A DNA stretch of 64,000 bases from Polyangium jinanense (GCF_028435365.1 NZ_JAGTJJ010000056.1:17083-81082); one strand, 5' to 3'. Positions 25,164 to 34,400 are shown, counted from the stretch's first letter. Program-made: numbers and translations. Notes: generated by a model from the letters alone, not told the origin.

Positions 25164-27620
25164 TCACGGGATGCAGGTGTCGAGAAGCACGCTCACGTCG
25201 GCGCCGTGGGCATTGAGAACGACGACGTCCGGCTTGCCATCGTCGTTCATGTCCGCGACCGCGAGAGCGCCGGGCGCGATGCCTGCGCCGTACGTGACGG
25301 GAGGGGCGAAGCCACCGCTGCCATCGTTGACGAGCACGCCGACGCCTACGTCTTGGGTATAGATCAGCTCGGGCATGCCGTCGCCATTCAGATCCCCTGC
25401 GGCGAGCGAGAGCGCCATCGCGTCCGCCGCGTATTCGGCGGCGGGGGCAAAGGATCCGTTCCCCTCGTTGAAGAGCACGCTCGCGATGGCCAAGCTGTAG
25501 TTCAAGACCGCGAGATCGAGCTTGCCGTCGCCATTCAGATCCGCGAGGACCACCGAGACCGGGTCCCCTCCCGCGGCGTGGTGGACAGGAGGGTGGAACG
25601 TGCCGTCGCCCTGGTTGAAGAACACGCTCACGTCGCCGACCGCATTCGCGACCGCGAGGTCGGGTTTGCCGTCGCCGTTCACGTCCGCCGCCGCGACCGA
25701 GACCGGGACCATGCCCGTGTCGTGGTCGACGGCAGCGGCGAAGGCACCGTTCCCCTGGTTGTGGAGCACGCTCACCTTCCCGCTGAACTGGCTGGCGACG
25801 ACGAGATCGCGCTTGCCGTCGCCGTCGAGGTCCGCGGCGACGATCGATCTCACCCCCTCGCCCGCCGCGTGGTTTATCGGGGGCACAAAGGCGCCATTCC
25901 CGTCGTTCAGCAGCACGTCGACGCCGCCGGCGCCATAGCTCCCGACAGCGAGATCGGGCGCGCCGTCGTCGTTCAGGTCCGCCGCGACGATGGCGTGAGG
26001 GTCTTCGATCGTGGCGTAATCGACGGGCTCGGCGTAACTCCCGTCGGCCTGATGAAACAGGACGCCGACGCCGCTGCCGGTGGCGCGCGCGACGGCGAGA
26101 TCGGGCAGGGCATCCCCATTCAGGTCCGCCACCGCGATCGCGGATGGAAGGTTGCCCACGGGGTACTGCCGGCCGAACACACCACTTCCCTGGTTCAGCA
26201 GCACGCTCACGCTGTCGCTATGGGCGCTCGCGACGGCGAGATCGGGCTTGCCATCGCCGTCGAGGTCCCCGACCGCGAGCGCTTCCGGGTCCCTGCCCGT
26301 GCCGTAGGGGACGGGTACGGCGAAGGTGCCGTTGCCCTGGTTCATGAACACGCCCGCGCTGGTGCCTCCGCTCGCAGCGGCGAGATCGATCTTGCCGTCG
26401 CCGTCGAGGTCCACCGCTGCCACCTCGAAGACAGGATGGAGCGTGAGGTACACGGTCGGCGAGGCGAAGTTGCCGTTGCCTTCGTTCTCGAGCACGGTCA
26501 GGTTGCCGCTCCAGTCGTCGGAGGCGGTGCCGACGGCGAGGTCGGGCCGGCCGTCGTCGTCGAGGTCCGCGGCGACGACCGACGCAGGCCCGACGCCCGC
26601 GTATTGCTCGACCGCCGCGCCGAAGGAGCCATCGCCCTGGTTGCGGAGCACGCTCACGTTGCCGCCCACGAGGACGTAGCGCGACCCGACGGCGAGATCG
26701 GGTTTGCCGTCGCTGTCGAGATCTGCAATCGCGACCGAGCTCGGGGACCCCATCACGCTGTACGCCATCATGGGTGCGAAGGCGCCGCCGCCCAGATTGA
26801 AGAGGACGCCCACGCTGCTGCTGCCGCTGTTTGCGACGGCGAGATCGGGCATGCCGTCGCCGTCGAGGTCCCCCACGGCGACCCCGCTCGGACCCAGGCC
26901 CGCGGCGTGCGTGAACGGCGGGGCGAAGGCGCCGCCCCCGAGGTTTTCGAGCACGCTCACGGCGTTGCCGTCGCGGTTTGTCACGACGAGGTCGGGTTTG
27001 CCGTCGCCGTCCAGATCGGCCGCGACGACCGCGGAGGGGCTCGGTCCGATCGGGAGGTTGACGGAGGGGGCGAATTTGCCGTTTCCGAGGTTCTCGAGCA
27101 CGCTCACGGTACCGTCGCCCGTGTTTGCGACGATGAGGTCCAATCGCCCGTCGCCATCGAGATCTGCCGCCGCAATGGCCGATGGAAAGTCGCCTACCGG
27201 GATGTAGGGCATGCCTGGGAGCCCGATCGTCCCGGCGCACGGGGGACCGACGCAGGCGCCGGCGACGCACGTCTTGCCCATGTCGCAGACGATCGGGCTG
27301 CCCCCCATGCAGGTACCCGCCTGGCAGGTGCTGCCGACGATACAGCCGTCGGCGACGACGCACGCGGCGCCGTCGGCCTTCGGCGGGTGCACGGGGCCGC
27401 TTCTATCGCAGAGGTCATCGGTGCACGCGTCGTGATCGTCGACGGGGATGCATGGCGCGCCTCCACTGCCGCCGCTGCCACCGGCGCCGCTGCTTGCACT
27501 GGCGGACGCGTTCGAGCTGGTGGAGGACGACGTGGGAGGCTCCGCGTCGACCTCGGAGCACGCGTACGCACCGGCGCACACCCAGACCAACGCCATCCGA
27601 ACGGCAGAAGCTCTCCTCAC
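25164..27620 (-). CDS. FG-GAP/VCBS repeat surface lipoprotein
   Basis: I start at the GTG (27620) because GGAGGGA precedes it and it gives a clean signal ending 'VCAGAYAC'; a TTG six codons upstream and an ATG at 27596 are alternatives. A Ser/Gly linker and a disulfide-rich segment (about residues 55-130) are followed by some twenty repeats of ~45 residues, each with a calcium-binding DxDGDGxxD loop and 'VSVLxNxGxGxFAP'. This is a beta-propeller or stacked FG-GAP architecture, typical of myxobacterial adhesins or surface proteins. The product is 818 residues. Confidence 0.9.
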   Translation of the reverse strand: MRRASAVRMALVWVCAGAYACSEVDAEPPTSSSTSSNASASASSGAGGSGGSGGAPCIPVDDHDACTDDLCDRSGPVHPPKADGAACVVADGCIVGSTCQAGTCMGGSPIVCDMGKTCVAGACVGPPCAGTIGLPGMPYIPVGDFPSAIAAADLDGDGRLDLIVANTGDGTVSVLENLGNGKFAPSVNLPIGPSPSAVVAADLDGDGKPDLVVTNRDGNAVSVLENLGGGAFAPPFTHAAGLGPSGVAVGDLDGDGMPDLAVANSGSSSVGVLFNLGGGAFAPMMAYSVMGSPSSVAIADLDSDGKPDLAVGSRYVLVGGNVSVLRNQGDGSFGAAVEQYAGVGPASVVAADLDDDGRPDLAVGTASDDWSGNLTVLENEGNGNFASPTVYLTLHPVFEVAAVDLDGDGKIDLAAASGGTSAGVFMNQGNGTFAVPVPYGTGRDPEALAVGDLDGDGKPDLAVASAHSDSVSVLLNQGSGVFGRQYPVGNLPSAIAVADLNGDALPDLAVARATGSGVGVLFHQADGSYAEPVDYATIEDPHAIVAADLNDDGAPDLAVGSYGAGGVDVLLNDGNGAFVPPINHAAGEGVRSIVAADLDGDGKRDLVVASQFSGKVSVLHNQGNGAFAAAVDHDTGMVPVSVAAADVNGDGKPDLAVANAVGDVSVFFNQGDGTFHPPVHHAAGGDPVSVVLADLNGDGKLDLAVLNYSLAIASVLFNEGNGSFAPAAEYAADAMALSLAAGDLNGDGMPELIYTQDVGVGVLVNDGSGGFAPPVTYGAGIAPGALAVADMNDDGKPDVVVLNAHGADVSVLLDTCIP

Positions 27621-28143
27621 GATCTCCCTCCGAAGCAAGCGTCCGGGGAGCCTATCAGAACGCCGCGTGGAGTGACCGAACTATCTGCGAGAGCTCGTCC
27701 GCCCTGATATCCGGCATGGCGTCGCGCGGCTTCCCGTCGATGTCCGTGCGCGGCGCGGAGGCTGTCGTGTTGCGCAAGGCGAGCCTGTGGCATTGGAGAG
27801 CATGCCGTTCGCCCGAGGTACATCGACACCGAATGGGCAGATGCCCGCCTCCTCGGCGGCGATCGCTGGTGAGGCATCGGCTGAATCTCCCGCCGTGCTT
27901 GCCTAACGATCCGCGGTGCTGGCTGCCACGATGCCACGCCGAACACCACGGCCGGCCCCACGCAGATCGACCGGCGGATGGCACAGTTCCAGACAAACAG
28001 TACGTGCCAGAGCACCGGCCGACCCGTTTTGGGGCCGAAATCCAGGCGTTACACGACAAGGGCCTCATGACGACGCTCGACGTGGCCAAGGAGCTGCGCC
28101 TACAACAGAAGGCCGTTCATCGGACACCCATTGGGGATTGAAG
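27621..28143. other. Decayed intergenic region
   Basis: No intact gene is seen. Short frames look like pieces of real proteins. On the plus strand near 28020-28140 a segment 'GLMTTLDVAKELRLQQKAVH' resembles the helix-turn-helix of a recombinase or regulator. On the minus strand near 27670-27760 a C-terminal-looking stretch appears ('DIRADELSQIVRSLHAAF'). I read it as gene remnants. Confidence 0.4.
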
Positions 28144-28320
28144 ATGGCGATGGCCCGGGTCGTCGCGAAGTCCGCCCCGGCGATCTGCGCCGTGGTCGAC
28201 ATGCAGAGCTGCCGGACCGAGCTCGAGTCCGTCGTGCAGGAGTACTGCCCGGAGCAGAGGAACGCGGATCCTCGCTTCGACGAATATGTCGAACACACAT
28301 GCCCGCTCTGGCAGCGCTAG
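28144..28320 (+). CDS. Small Cys-containing protein, doubtful
   Basis: A 58-residue frame with four Cys spaced through the chain ('AICAVVDMQSCRTELESVV', 'EYCPEQRNADPRF', 'HTCPLWQR') and a plausible helical pattern. There is no clear ribosome site. It could be a genuine small protein or the surviving tail of a longer lost gene. Confidence 0.25.
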   Translation: MAMARVVAKSAPAICAVVDMQSCRTELESVVQEYCPEQRNADPRFDEYVEHTCPLWQR

Positions 28321-28351
28321 CGCCTTCGACGCATCCTCCCCCCACCTCTCG

Positions 28352-28614
28352 TCACGTTTCCACGCGCTCGTTCGGCGTCACGAATGCGAGCTTGTACCCT
28401 TCCGGATCCGTCACCACGAGCTCGCGCGTGAACCACGGCTGATTCCGCGGCCCGTCGACCGCGGCGCCACGTGCCTCGGCCCGCGCGCGCAGCTCGTCGA
28501 GCGACACCTCTTCTCCCATCCCTGGTACGCCGAGTCCACGCGCATAAGCTCGAGCAGGAGCATCTCCCCTCGCCACTTGCTGACCGTTTGCCGCGAGACG
28601 CCTCTGTCCGGCAC
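28352..28614 (-). pseudogene. VOC (glyoxalase/bleomycin-resistance) family remnant
   Basis: Two minus-strand frames together make the second half of a VOC domain. 'GEMLLLELMRVDSAYQG' in one frame is followed, after a shift near 28510, by 'EEVSLDELRARAEARGAA' and the family's end 'WFTRELVVTDPEGYKLAFV' in another. The first half of the domain is missing. The few codons before it ('GVSRQTVSKWR') resemble a transposase helix-turn-helix, which suggests an old insertion removed the 5' end. Confidence 0.55.
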
Positions 28615-28624
28615 TCGCGTTGTG

Positions 28625-29047
28625 TCACGAGATCACGGCGGAGATCGTCACGCTGGCGCCGAAGCGCGCCTGCCAGATGGTGAAGCTCACGAGGACAGGA
28701 CGCACGGAGGTCGATGCCAGCACCGAGTTCATTGCATTCATCAAGCTGCCCACGCAGCTAATCGGGATGCCGTTGACCGCCGTGATCATGTCGCCGAGTT
28801 CGGGTGTGAACGTGCCGCCGCTCGGAATCCGAGCAGGCAGGAACGGGCTGGGGGGATTGATGCTTTCAATCACAGCACCGGACGTGGAACCGACCGGAGG
28901 GTCACCGAAGGCAATGCCGCGGAGGCCTGCAACCGAAGCGCCGTGCACCCCGCCGCATGTGATGGGTTGAGCAGATACTATGGGCGAAATGAAGCAGGGG
29001 CCCGCAGCCAGCACGCCAATGATCATGAGTCGCGTCAGATTCTTCAT
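28625..29047 (-). CDS. Secreted PDZ-like protein
   Basis: The product is 140 residues with an N-terminal signal peptide cleaved near 'IVSAQP'. The mature part is a single PDZ-like fold: 'GAVIESINPPSPFLP' (the carboxylate-binding loop and first strand), 'LGDMITAVNGIPISCVGSLM' (the GD-x-I-x-x-V/I-N-G hallmark), and a final strand. There is no protease domain, so it is a stand-alone exported adaptor or a fragment of a larger family such as HtrA/CtpA-type proteins. Its neighbours are decayed. Confidence 0.65.
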   Translation of the reverse strand: MKNLTRLMIIGVLAAGPCFISPIVSAQPITCGGVHGASVAGLRGIAFGDPPVGSTSGAVIESINPPSPFLPARIPSGGTFTPELGDMITAVNGIPISCVGSLMNAMNSVLASTSVRPVLVSFTIWQARFGASVTISAVIS

Positions 29048-29730
29048 GATGGGATCCTCGCTATCGGTGTCTCGAGTGGTTCATTGAGCAGCATCGCACG
29101 CGTGTCCATCGCCTGCGCCTGCCTGCTCCGGTACGGGCCTGGAGGAGAGTCTCGCAAAGAACGCAAGTGTCACCCGGCAAGGCCGGTCTGGAAGGAGTGA
29201 GCAAACGGTGGCTTCACGAAACCTTGCTCGTTGTCCAGCGGCTGGGGCAGCTTCGCACCTTGATCGCCGCACAGCCTTCGGGGCCGCCCCGGAGTGAACC
29301 CCTAGGCCTTCGGGTACCCGCGTGGCTACGTGGCCGCGGTCCTCGACGGCAAGCGCGTTGCGACGCCAACCTGCGCCGTAACGTGGACAAACCTGAAACG
29401 CACGAAGTCCTTACCGACCACCGTCATGACACCGATGGCGTGCTCCTTCGACGCTGATGCCTCGAAGCACCGGATGCGGAACCATCAGCCAGCGGCAGTG
29501 CGGACATCGAGCAGGAACCTGTAGGCCGCGGGGCCGAGGAGCGGGCGGCCCCTGCACGTCCCTGGGCGCCCGTCCAGACGCGCCTGAGCAGGTGTTACCC
29601 TGGCCCCTCCTCTACATCCCTCTTGACGTGCGTCCCAGCACAGTCTTTGATGTTTCGACCGAACGCAAGGACTGGCATGGCCTAATCAGACAGTTGTCCC
29701 GCATCCTCCGACTCAAGGAGCGCCACGAGC
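29048..29730. other. No intact gene
   Basis: This region contains only short frames. One, on the plus strand around 29300-29520 ('AFGYPRGYVAAVLDGKRVA' then a Thr/Met-rich tail), may be a relic of a secreted protein. No RNA gene or clear terminator is seen. The adjoining AlkD-like gene is also less GC-rich, consistent with acquired and eroded DNA. Confidence 0.35.
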
Positions 29731-30402
29731 ATGACAATGACTCTCAAGGATGCCCTCGCGCAGCTAAAATCTCTCGGTCATGAGAAGGTCCGTGCGCAAA
29801 ACAAGAAACATGGCGCAGGGGACAATCAGTTCGGCGTCCGTCTTGGTGACATACGGAAGCTTGCCGCGAAGGTCAAGACCGACCACCCGTTGGCCATCGC
29901 TCTCTGGGACACCGGGAACATCGATGCCCGGCTCCTGGCAATCCTTCTGCTCAAGCCCGAAAACCTGTCTCGCGACGAGATGGATCGGATGGTGCGATCT
30001 GTCGACTTTGCGCAAGTTGCGGACTGGCTGAATTCCAATGTCGTCAAGAACCATCCTGACAAGGAGTCTCTTCGCCAATCATGGATGCAAGATGATGACC
30101 CCTGGGCCGCCCGCGCCGGCTGGAGCCTGACGTCGGAGCGCATCGCGAAACGTCCGGACGGACTCGATCTGCCAGCACTTCTGGACCGTATCGAGTCTGA
30201 AATGGGGAACGCTGCCTCGGAAGTGCAATGGACGATGAATTTCTGCCTTGCGGGGATCGGCATTCACTTCCCCAAGCATCGCAAGCGAGCCATTGCCATT
30301 GGCGAAAAACTGGGAATCTATCGCGATTATCCGGTTTCCAAGGGCTGCACCTCTCCGTTTGCTCCCATCTGGATCAACGAAATGGTGCGTCGGCAAAGTT
30401 GA
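29731..30402 (+). CDS. AlkD-like DNA alkylation repair protein
   Basis: The product is 223 residues of the DNA_alkylation (AlkC/AlkD, HEAT-like) family: 'KKHGAGDNQFGVRLGDIRKLAAKV' is the family's signature, followed by 'LWDTGNIDARLLAILLL', 'VADWLNSNVVK' and 'WMQDDDPWAARAGWSLTSERI'. These enzymes excise alkylated purines by binding DNA along a HEAT-repeat concave surface. An AAGGAG ribosome site lies about 10 bases before the ATG. Codons end in A/T more often than in neighbouring genes, which suggests recent acquisition. Confidence 0.85.
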   Translation: MTMTLKDALAQLKSLGHEKVRAQNKKHGAGDNQFGVRLGDIRKLAAKVKTDHPLAIALWDTGNIDARLLAILLLKPENLSRDEMDRMVRSVDFAQVADWLNSNVVKNHPDKESLRQSWMQDDDPWAARAGWSLTSERIAKRPDGLDLPALLDRIESEMGNAASEVQWTMNFCLAGIGIHFPKHRKRAIAIGEKLGIYRDYPVSKGCTSPFAPIWINEMVRRQS

Positions 30403-30556
30403 CCTCACGGTTGCGATCGTCCTGCCCCCCGCACGCGCCGAGGCCTGAGCATGCGCGTCGACTACGTTCCGCGTCCACCAGCGGCCCTGAGCGCCTTCCC
30501 GCCCCCCCCGCGCAGATCGGTTGTAACCTGCGGGCTCCTCCGGCCACAGTGGCAGC

Positions 30557-31180
30557 GTGACCTCGATCCCGGACGCCTCCCTCATCGCACCGGCGCGCGC
30601 GCTCGCGGCGGCGGACGCCCCCCCCGCCGAGGGCCCGCGCGCGGGGAGCCCCGAGGTGACACGTTCGACACTGGAGGCGCTCTACGCCGCCCACGCCCAC
30701 CAAATCCATCGCTTCCTGTGCGACCTCCTCGGCGATCCCGTGGCCGCGCGCGACGCGACACAGGAGACGTTCGTGCGGGCCTTCCAGCGGCTGCACACCC
30801 TCGAGGCCGAAGGGCGCCCCGTGCCCTGGCTCTTCGGGATCGCCCGGCACGTATCGATGGAGGTCAAACGCGCACGCCGGCGGCGCCGGCAGGTGCTCAC
30901 CGACCACCCTCCCGAGGCCTGGGAGGAGCGCCCCGCGGACGCCTCCTCCGGCTCGCCCGAGGAGGACGTCCTCGGCCGCGAGGCGCTCGGCCTCGTGCAG
31001 GGCGCGCTCGGCAAGCTGTCCGAGGATCGCCGCACGGTGCTCTTGCTGCGGCTCGATCACGATCTCTGTTATGAGGATATCGCGCGCACCATGGGGTGGA
31101 GCGTGCCCAAGGTGAAGATCGAGATCCACCGCGCCCGGCAGATCCTGCGCGCGGAGCTCGGGGAAGGAGGTGCGCGATGA
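30557..31180 (+). CDS. ECF sigma factor
   Basis: The product is 207 residues from a GTG start. After a disordered Ala/Pro-rich head of ~40 residues come region 2 ('LYAAHAHQIHRFLCDLLGD', 'DATQETFVRAFQRL', 'PVPWLFGIARHVSMEV') and region 4 ('LSEDRRTVLLLRLDHDLCYEDIARTMGWSVPKVKIEIHRARQIL'-type, about residues 150-200). The stop overlaps the start of the anti-sigma gene (ATGA), so the two are coupled and form a partner-switch pair. Confidence 0.9.
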   Translation: MTSIPDASLIAPARALAAADAPPAEGPRAGSPEVTRSTLEALYAAHAHQIHRFLCDLLGDPVAARDATQETFVRAFQRLHTLEAEGRPVPWLFGIARHVSMEVKRARRRRRQVLTDHPPEAWEERPADASSGSPEEDVLGREALGLVQGALGKLSEDRRTVLLLRLDHDLCYEDIARTMGWSVPKVKIEIHRARQILRAELGEGGAR

Positions 31181-31725
31181 GCGATTGCCATGCCGAGGCG
31201 GTCGAGGCGTTCTTCCGGGGCGAGCTCGACCCGGAGGAGTCCGCGCGCGTGGCCGCGCATGTCGAAGTTTGTCGGAGTTGCAAGGAGGAGATGGCCTGGC
31301 TCGAGCGCGAGAAGCGCGTCTTTTCGGCCCGCGGGGCGGCCTTTCCACCGCCTCCCCCGTTCGAGGCGGTGCTGGCTCGGGCACGCGCGTCCGAAAAGGT
31401 CCGCCCGATTGCGAAGGCGCCTCGTTCACGAGCGAAGGCGCGAGGCAGGCAGCACCCCGTTTTCAAATGGGCGGGGCCGGGGTTCGTCCTCGCGGCCGCT
31501 GCGGCGCTCCTCGTCCTGCTCGCGTGGCCCCGGGAGGAGGCGCCTCCGCTCACGGCCGAGCCCTCCGCGCCAGCCCACGAAGACGCCCGCGCCGGGGAAA
31601 CCTGCTATGCGTGCGCGTCCGCGATCGTCCCGAGCGCCGAGCCCGAGCCCGAGTCCGAGGAGCCTTATGGGTGCATGAGCCGATCTTGTGTAACTTGCTC
31701 CGAGGACGGGCCACAGGAGGAATGA
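31177..31725 (+). CDS. Anti-sigma factor with zinc-finger head and Cys-rich exterior
   Basis: The product is 182 residues. Residues ~2-40 form the anti-sigma zinc-binding helix bundle with H-x3-C-x2-C ('HVEVCRSCKEEM'). After a basic linker comes one membrane helix ('FVLAAAAALLVLLAW', around residues 107-121). The outer segment ends with a striking cluster of five Cys ('CYAC', then 'CMSRSCVTC'). The pairing with the overlapping sigma gene is standard. The external cysteines, and the DsbA-like lipoprotein encoded next, suggest a redox or metal signal, which is inference. Confidence 0.85.
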   Translation: MSDCHAEAVEAFFRGELDPEESARVAAHVEVCRSCKEEMAWLEREKRVFSARGAAFPPPPPFEAVLARARASEKVRPIAKAPRSRAKARGRQHPVFKWAGPGFVLAAAAALLVLLAWPREEAPPLTAEPSAPAHEDARAGETCYACASAIVPSAEPEPESEEPYGCMSRSCVTCSEDGPQEE

Positions 31726-31790
31726 GGCCGGACGAGGGATCCGGTGGCACGCGCCGCCTCCCGCATTTCCCCGGCCCAGGAGCCCTTGCC

Positions 31791-32549
31791 ATGTCACGCG
31801 CGATCCGCTCGCCGTTCGTTTCTCTCAATCGTTCCATGGCCCTCGTCGCCGTCGCGCTCGCCGCGGCATGCAGCCAGGCGCCCGAGAGCATCGGTCCGAC
31901 CGACGAAACCCCGATACGGCCCGCCGCCGCGCCGGCGGCGCAGGAAGCTGCGCCCGAGGCGGAGGGGTGCCACGGGGACAAACCCGATTGCGACTGCAAG
32001 CATGCGGAGGCCGAGGCGCCGTCCGACGTCGTCGAAGAGGTCTCGCTGGGCAAAGCGCCCGTGCGGGGGCCGGAGAGCGCGCCCGTGACGCTCGTGATGT
32101 TCGCCGATTTCGAGTGCCCCTTCTGCGCTCGCGCGGAGAAGACGCTGCGCGACCTCGAGCAGGAGTACCCGGGCAAACTGCGCATCGCCTTCAAGCACCA
32201 CCCGCTCAAGTTCCACGCGCACGCCGCGGACGCGGCCCGCGCCGCGATCGCGGCGCAGGCGCAGGGCAAATTCTGGCCCCTGCACGACGCGCTGCTCGGC
32301 GCCCAGGGGACGCTCGATCAGGAGGGAATCGAGCGCGCCGCCGAGACCGCCGGCCTGGACGTCGCGAGGCTGCGCCGCGACATGCGATCGGCGGAGACCG
32401 ACGCCCAGCTCGCCGCCGACAAGGCGGAGGCTGCGCGGCTCGAGATCAAGGGCACGCCGACGTTCTTCGTCAACGGTCGCCGCATCCCGGGCGCCCTGCC
32501 CGTGCAGGACTTCCGCGCGGCCATCGACCGCGCGCTCGTCGGGCGCTGA
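31791..32549 (+). CDS. DsbA/thioredoxin-like lipoprotein
   Basis: The ATG at 31791, with AGGAG about 9 bases upstream, gives 252 residues with a lipobox ('VALAAAC'). A short Cys-rich stretch ('CHGDKPDCDC') precedes a Thioredoxin_4/DsbA-type domain with the redox motif in 'FADFECPFCARAEKTL' (C-P-F-C) and the cis-Pro loop 'KGTPTFFVNGRRIPG'. The helical insertion is typical of the family. It is 65 bases after the anti-sigma gene and probably in the same transcript, acting on exported disulfides. Confidence 0.87.
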   Translation: MSRAIRSPFVSLNRSMALVAVALAAACSQAPESIGPTDETPIRPAAAPAAQEAAPEAEGCHGDKPDCDCKHAEAEAPSDVVEEVSLGKAPVRGPESAPVTLVMFADFECPFCARAEKTLRDLEQEYPGKLRIAFKHHPLKFHAHAADAARAAIAAQAQGKFWPLHDALLGAQGTLDQEGIERAAETAGLDVARLRRDMRSAETDAQLAADKAEAARLEIKGTPTFFVNGRRIPGALPVQDFRAAIDRALVGR

Positions 32550-32692
32550 GCTGAGCCGAACTTCGCGTCCGGATCGACTCGAGGGTGACCTGCTGCTCGC
32601 TGTGGCGGGCCGGGGTACCGGCGTCTGGCAAAAGGAAATGGCCCGCTGCCGGTCCCGCGCCGCGGAATCTGGGTCGCTGGTCGACGCCGGTC

Positions 32693-32865
32693 CTAGCGGA
32701 TGTCCGCCACCGCCACCCCGAGCCGCTCGGCGTAGAGGCCAAGCGTGCGCTCCCAAGCCGGACGCGCCAGGGCGCGGTCGTAGTAGGCCCTGACCCACGG
32801 ATAGGGCTCGAGCAGCTCGGTCCTGCGCACCTCGCGAATCCACGTGCAGCTGAGGTTCACCACCC
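32693..32865 (-). pseudogene. Glutathione S-transferase 3' remnant
   Basis: The minus-strand frame ends with 'YPWVRAYYDRALARPAWERTLGLYAERLGV', here a C-terminal helix pattern typical of cytosolic GSTs (V-x-x-Y-x-x-R-x-x-x-R-P-A-W). The upstream sequence soon loses similarity, so only the last ~45 codons survive. Confidence 0.6.
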
Positions 32866-33043
32866 GGGAAGCTGCCCGAGGAGCGCGCTCGTCGCCGGGT
32901 CCGCCCTGTCGCCCCTCCCCCACCACGTACGAAGTAGCGAGACCGATGAACGTTTCACCGCGACCGGGAACAGATGGCAAGCGTCCTCTCGGGCAACAAT
33001 TCTTCGCGATCCGCGAGACCACCGGTCACTCACACGGACAGCC

Positions 33044-34273
33044 ATGAATCTTCGCAACTTCTTATTCAAGACCGCCATCCCGTCCCTCACCCTCGCCCTG
33101 CCGGCCCTCGTGGGCTGTGGCGGCTCGGAGCCCGCGGAACCCGGGCAGCCTGGGCAGGAGCTGCTCGCGCCCCCGGAAGCGGGCAAGGGCGTGCAGTTCA
33201 AGATGGTCACGAAGCTCGACCCCGGCACCGAGGCCGAGCATTGCATGTTCGTGAAGGCACCCGCGGAGGGGCTTTTCGTCAACCGTGACGAGGTGCGCTA
33301 CTCGAAGGGGAGCCACCACTTCCTGCTCTTCCAGACGAGCTACGACGACATCCCGACCCAGAAAGAGGACGGGACGGTCGTCGACACGAGCGGCGTATTC
33401 GACTGTTCCGACGGTGCGACCGATGGCTGGGAGGTGGAGAAGCTCGTCGCCGGCTCGCAGAACGCCGACGGCGACTCCATGCTGCGCTTCCCCCAGGGCG
33501 TGGCCATGAAGGTGCGCCCGGGCGCGGTGCTCCTCATGAACGCGCATTACATCAACGCCTCGATGAACGTCATCGAGCCCGAGGTCCGGGTGAACCTCTA
33601 CACGATCCCCGAGGCCGAGGTGAAGACGGAGGGCGACATCCTCTTCATCTACAACCCCTTCATCTACGTCGGGGCGCAGGCCGAGGGCCGCGCGCGCATG
33701 CGGTGCCCGGTGCACACGGACATCACGATCGCGAACGTGCAATCGCACATGCACGCGCGCGGCGTTGGTTATGCCGCGTCGATCGTCGGGCAGGCGGATC
33801 CGTTCTATACGAGCACCCAATGGGAGAACGTGACCGTCAAGGATTTCGGCGAAGGCCTCCAGGTCAAGGCAGGCGAGTGGTTCGATTACTGGTGTGACTA
33901 CTCGAACGCGGAGACGAGGGACGTCTTCGAGGGCCCGCGCTCGACGGACGAGATGTGCATGCTCCTCGGCTCGTATTACCCGGCCGATTCGGCGACGGCG
34001 CACTGCCGCGCCGAGCCCGACGTCCCCGGCCAGCCGAACTTCATCGGTGCCGAGTGGGTGGGCAATGGCAAGGCGACGTGCGCCGAGTCGTTCGCCTGCG
34101 TGCAGCAGGCCATCAGCGCGAGCCAGGAGATAACGCCCTGCGTGACGAGCTCGGACGCCGCGGTCTCGCGGGAGTTCTCCGACGCCTTGCGTTGCTTCCT
34201 CAAGAAAGCCGGCCCGGACCAAGATCCGGCGATCGTCTGCAAGACCGAGCTCGACGCCTGTCTCGCGAAATGA
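33044..34273 (+). CDS. PHM/DBH-like copper monooxygenase lipoprotein
   Basis: The product is 409 residues with lipobox 'ALVGC'. The copper ligands of the type II ascorbate-dependent monooxygenase family are in order: H91-H92 in 'KGSHHFLLF' and H168 in 'LMNAHYIN' (one copper site), then H235-x-H237 in 'QSHMHARGVG' and M304 in 'TDEMCMLLGSYY' (the other). Several Cys could make the family's disulfides. Animal relatives hydroxylate peptides or dopamine; in bacteria the substrates are unknown. A strong hairpin terminator follows the stop. Confidence 0.82.
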   Translation: MNLRNFLFKTAIPSLTLALPALVGCGGSEPAEPGQPGQELLAPPEAGKGVQFKMVTKLDPGTEAEHCMFVKAPAEGLFVNRDEVRYSKGSHHFLLFQTSYDDIPTQKEDGTVVDTSGVFDCSDGATDGWEVEKLVAGSQNADGDSMLRFPQGVAMKVRPGAVLLMNAHYINASMNVIEPEVRVNLYTIPEAEVKTEGDILFIYNPFIYVGAQAEGRARMRCPVHTDITIANVQSHMHARGVGYAASIVGQADPFYTSTQWENVTVKDFGEGLQVKAGEWFDYWCDYSNAETRDVFEGPRSTDEMCMLLGSYYPADSATAHCRAEPDVPGQPNFIGAEWVGNGKATCAESFACVQQAISASQEITPCVTSSDAAVSREFSDALRCFLKKAGPDQDPAIVCKTELDACLAK

Positions 34274-34282
34274 CCCTCCCCC

Positions 34283-34314
34283 GCCGGATCACGCTCGCCC
34301 GAGCGTGATCCGGC
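34283..34314 (+). terminator. Perfect 15-bp hairpin terminator
   Basis: GCCGGATCACGCTCG, a 2-base loop and the exact complement begin 10 bases after the copper-monooxygenase stop, followed by a C/T-rich run. Confidence 0.8.
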
Positions 34315-34400
34315 CCCTTCCCTCAATCGAGCGACTTTCAATGATTCGCAACTTCCGCGCGGTCACGTCCGAACGCTAGCGAGCACCTTGCGGCGACCGA

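Noticed and set aside
25053..27707. An 884-residue plus-strand frame opposite the FG-GAP gene
   Set aside because: It is the complement of a highly regular repeat gene with strong GC bias; the minus-strand product has signal peptide, linker and calcium-loop repeats.
29167..29457. A 96-residue plus-strand gene
   Set aside because: No ribosome site, no domain pattern, and an Arg-rich composition typical of shadow frames.
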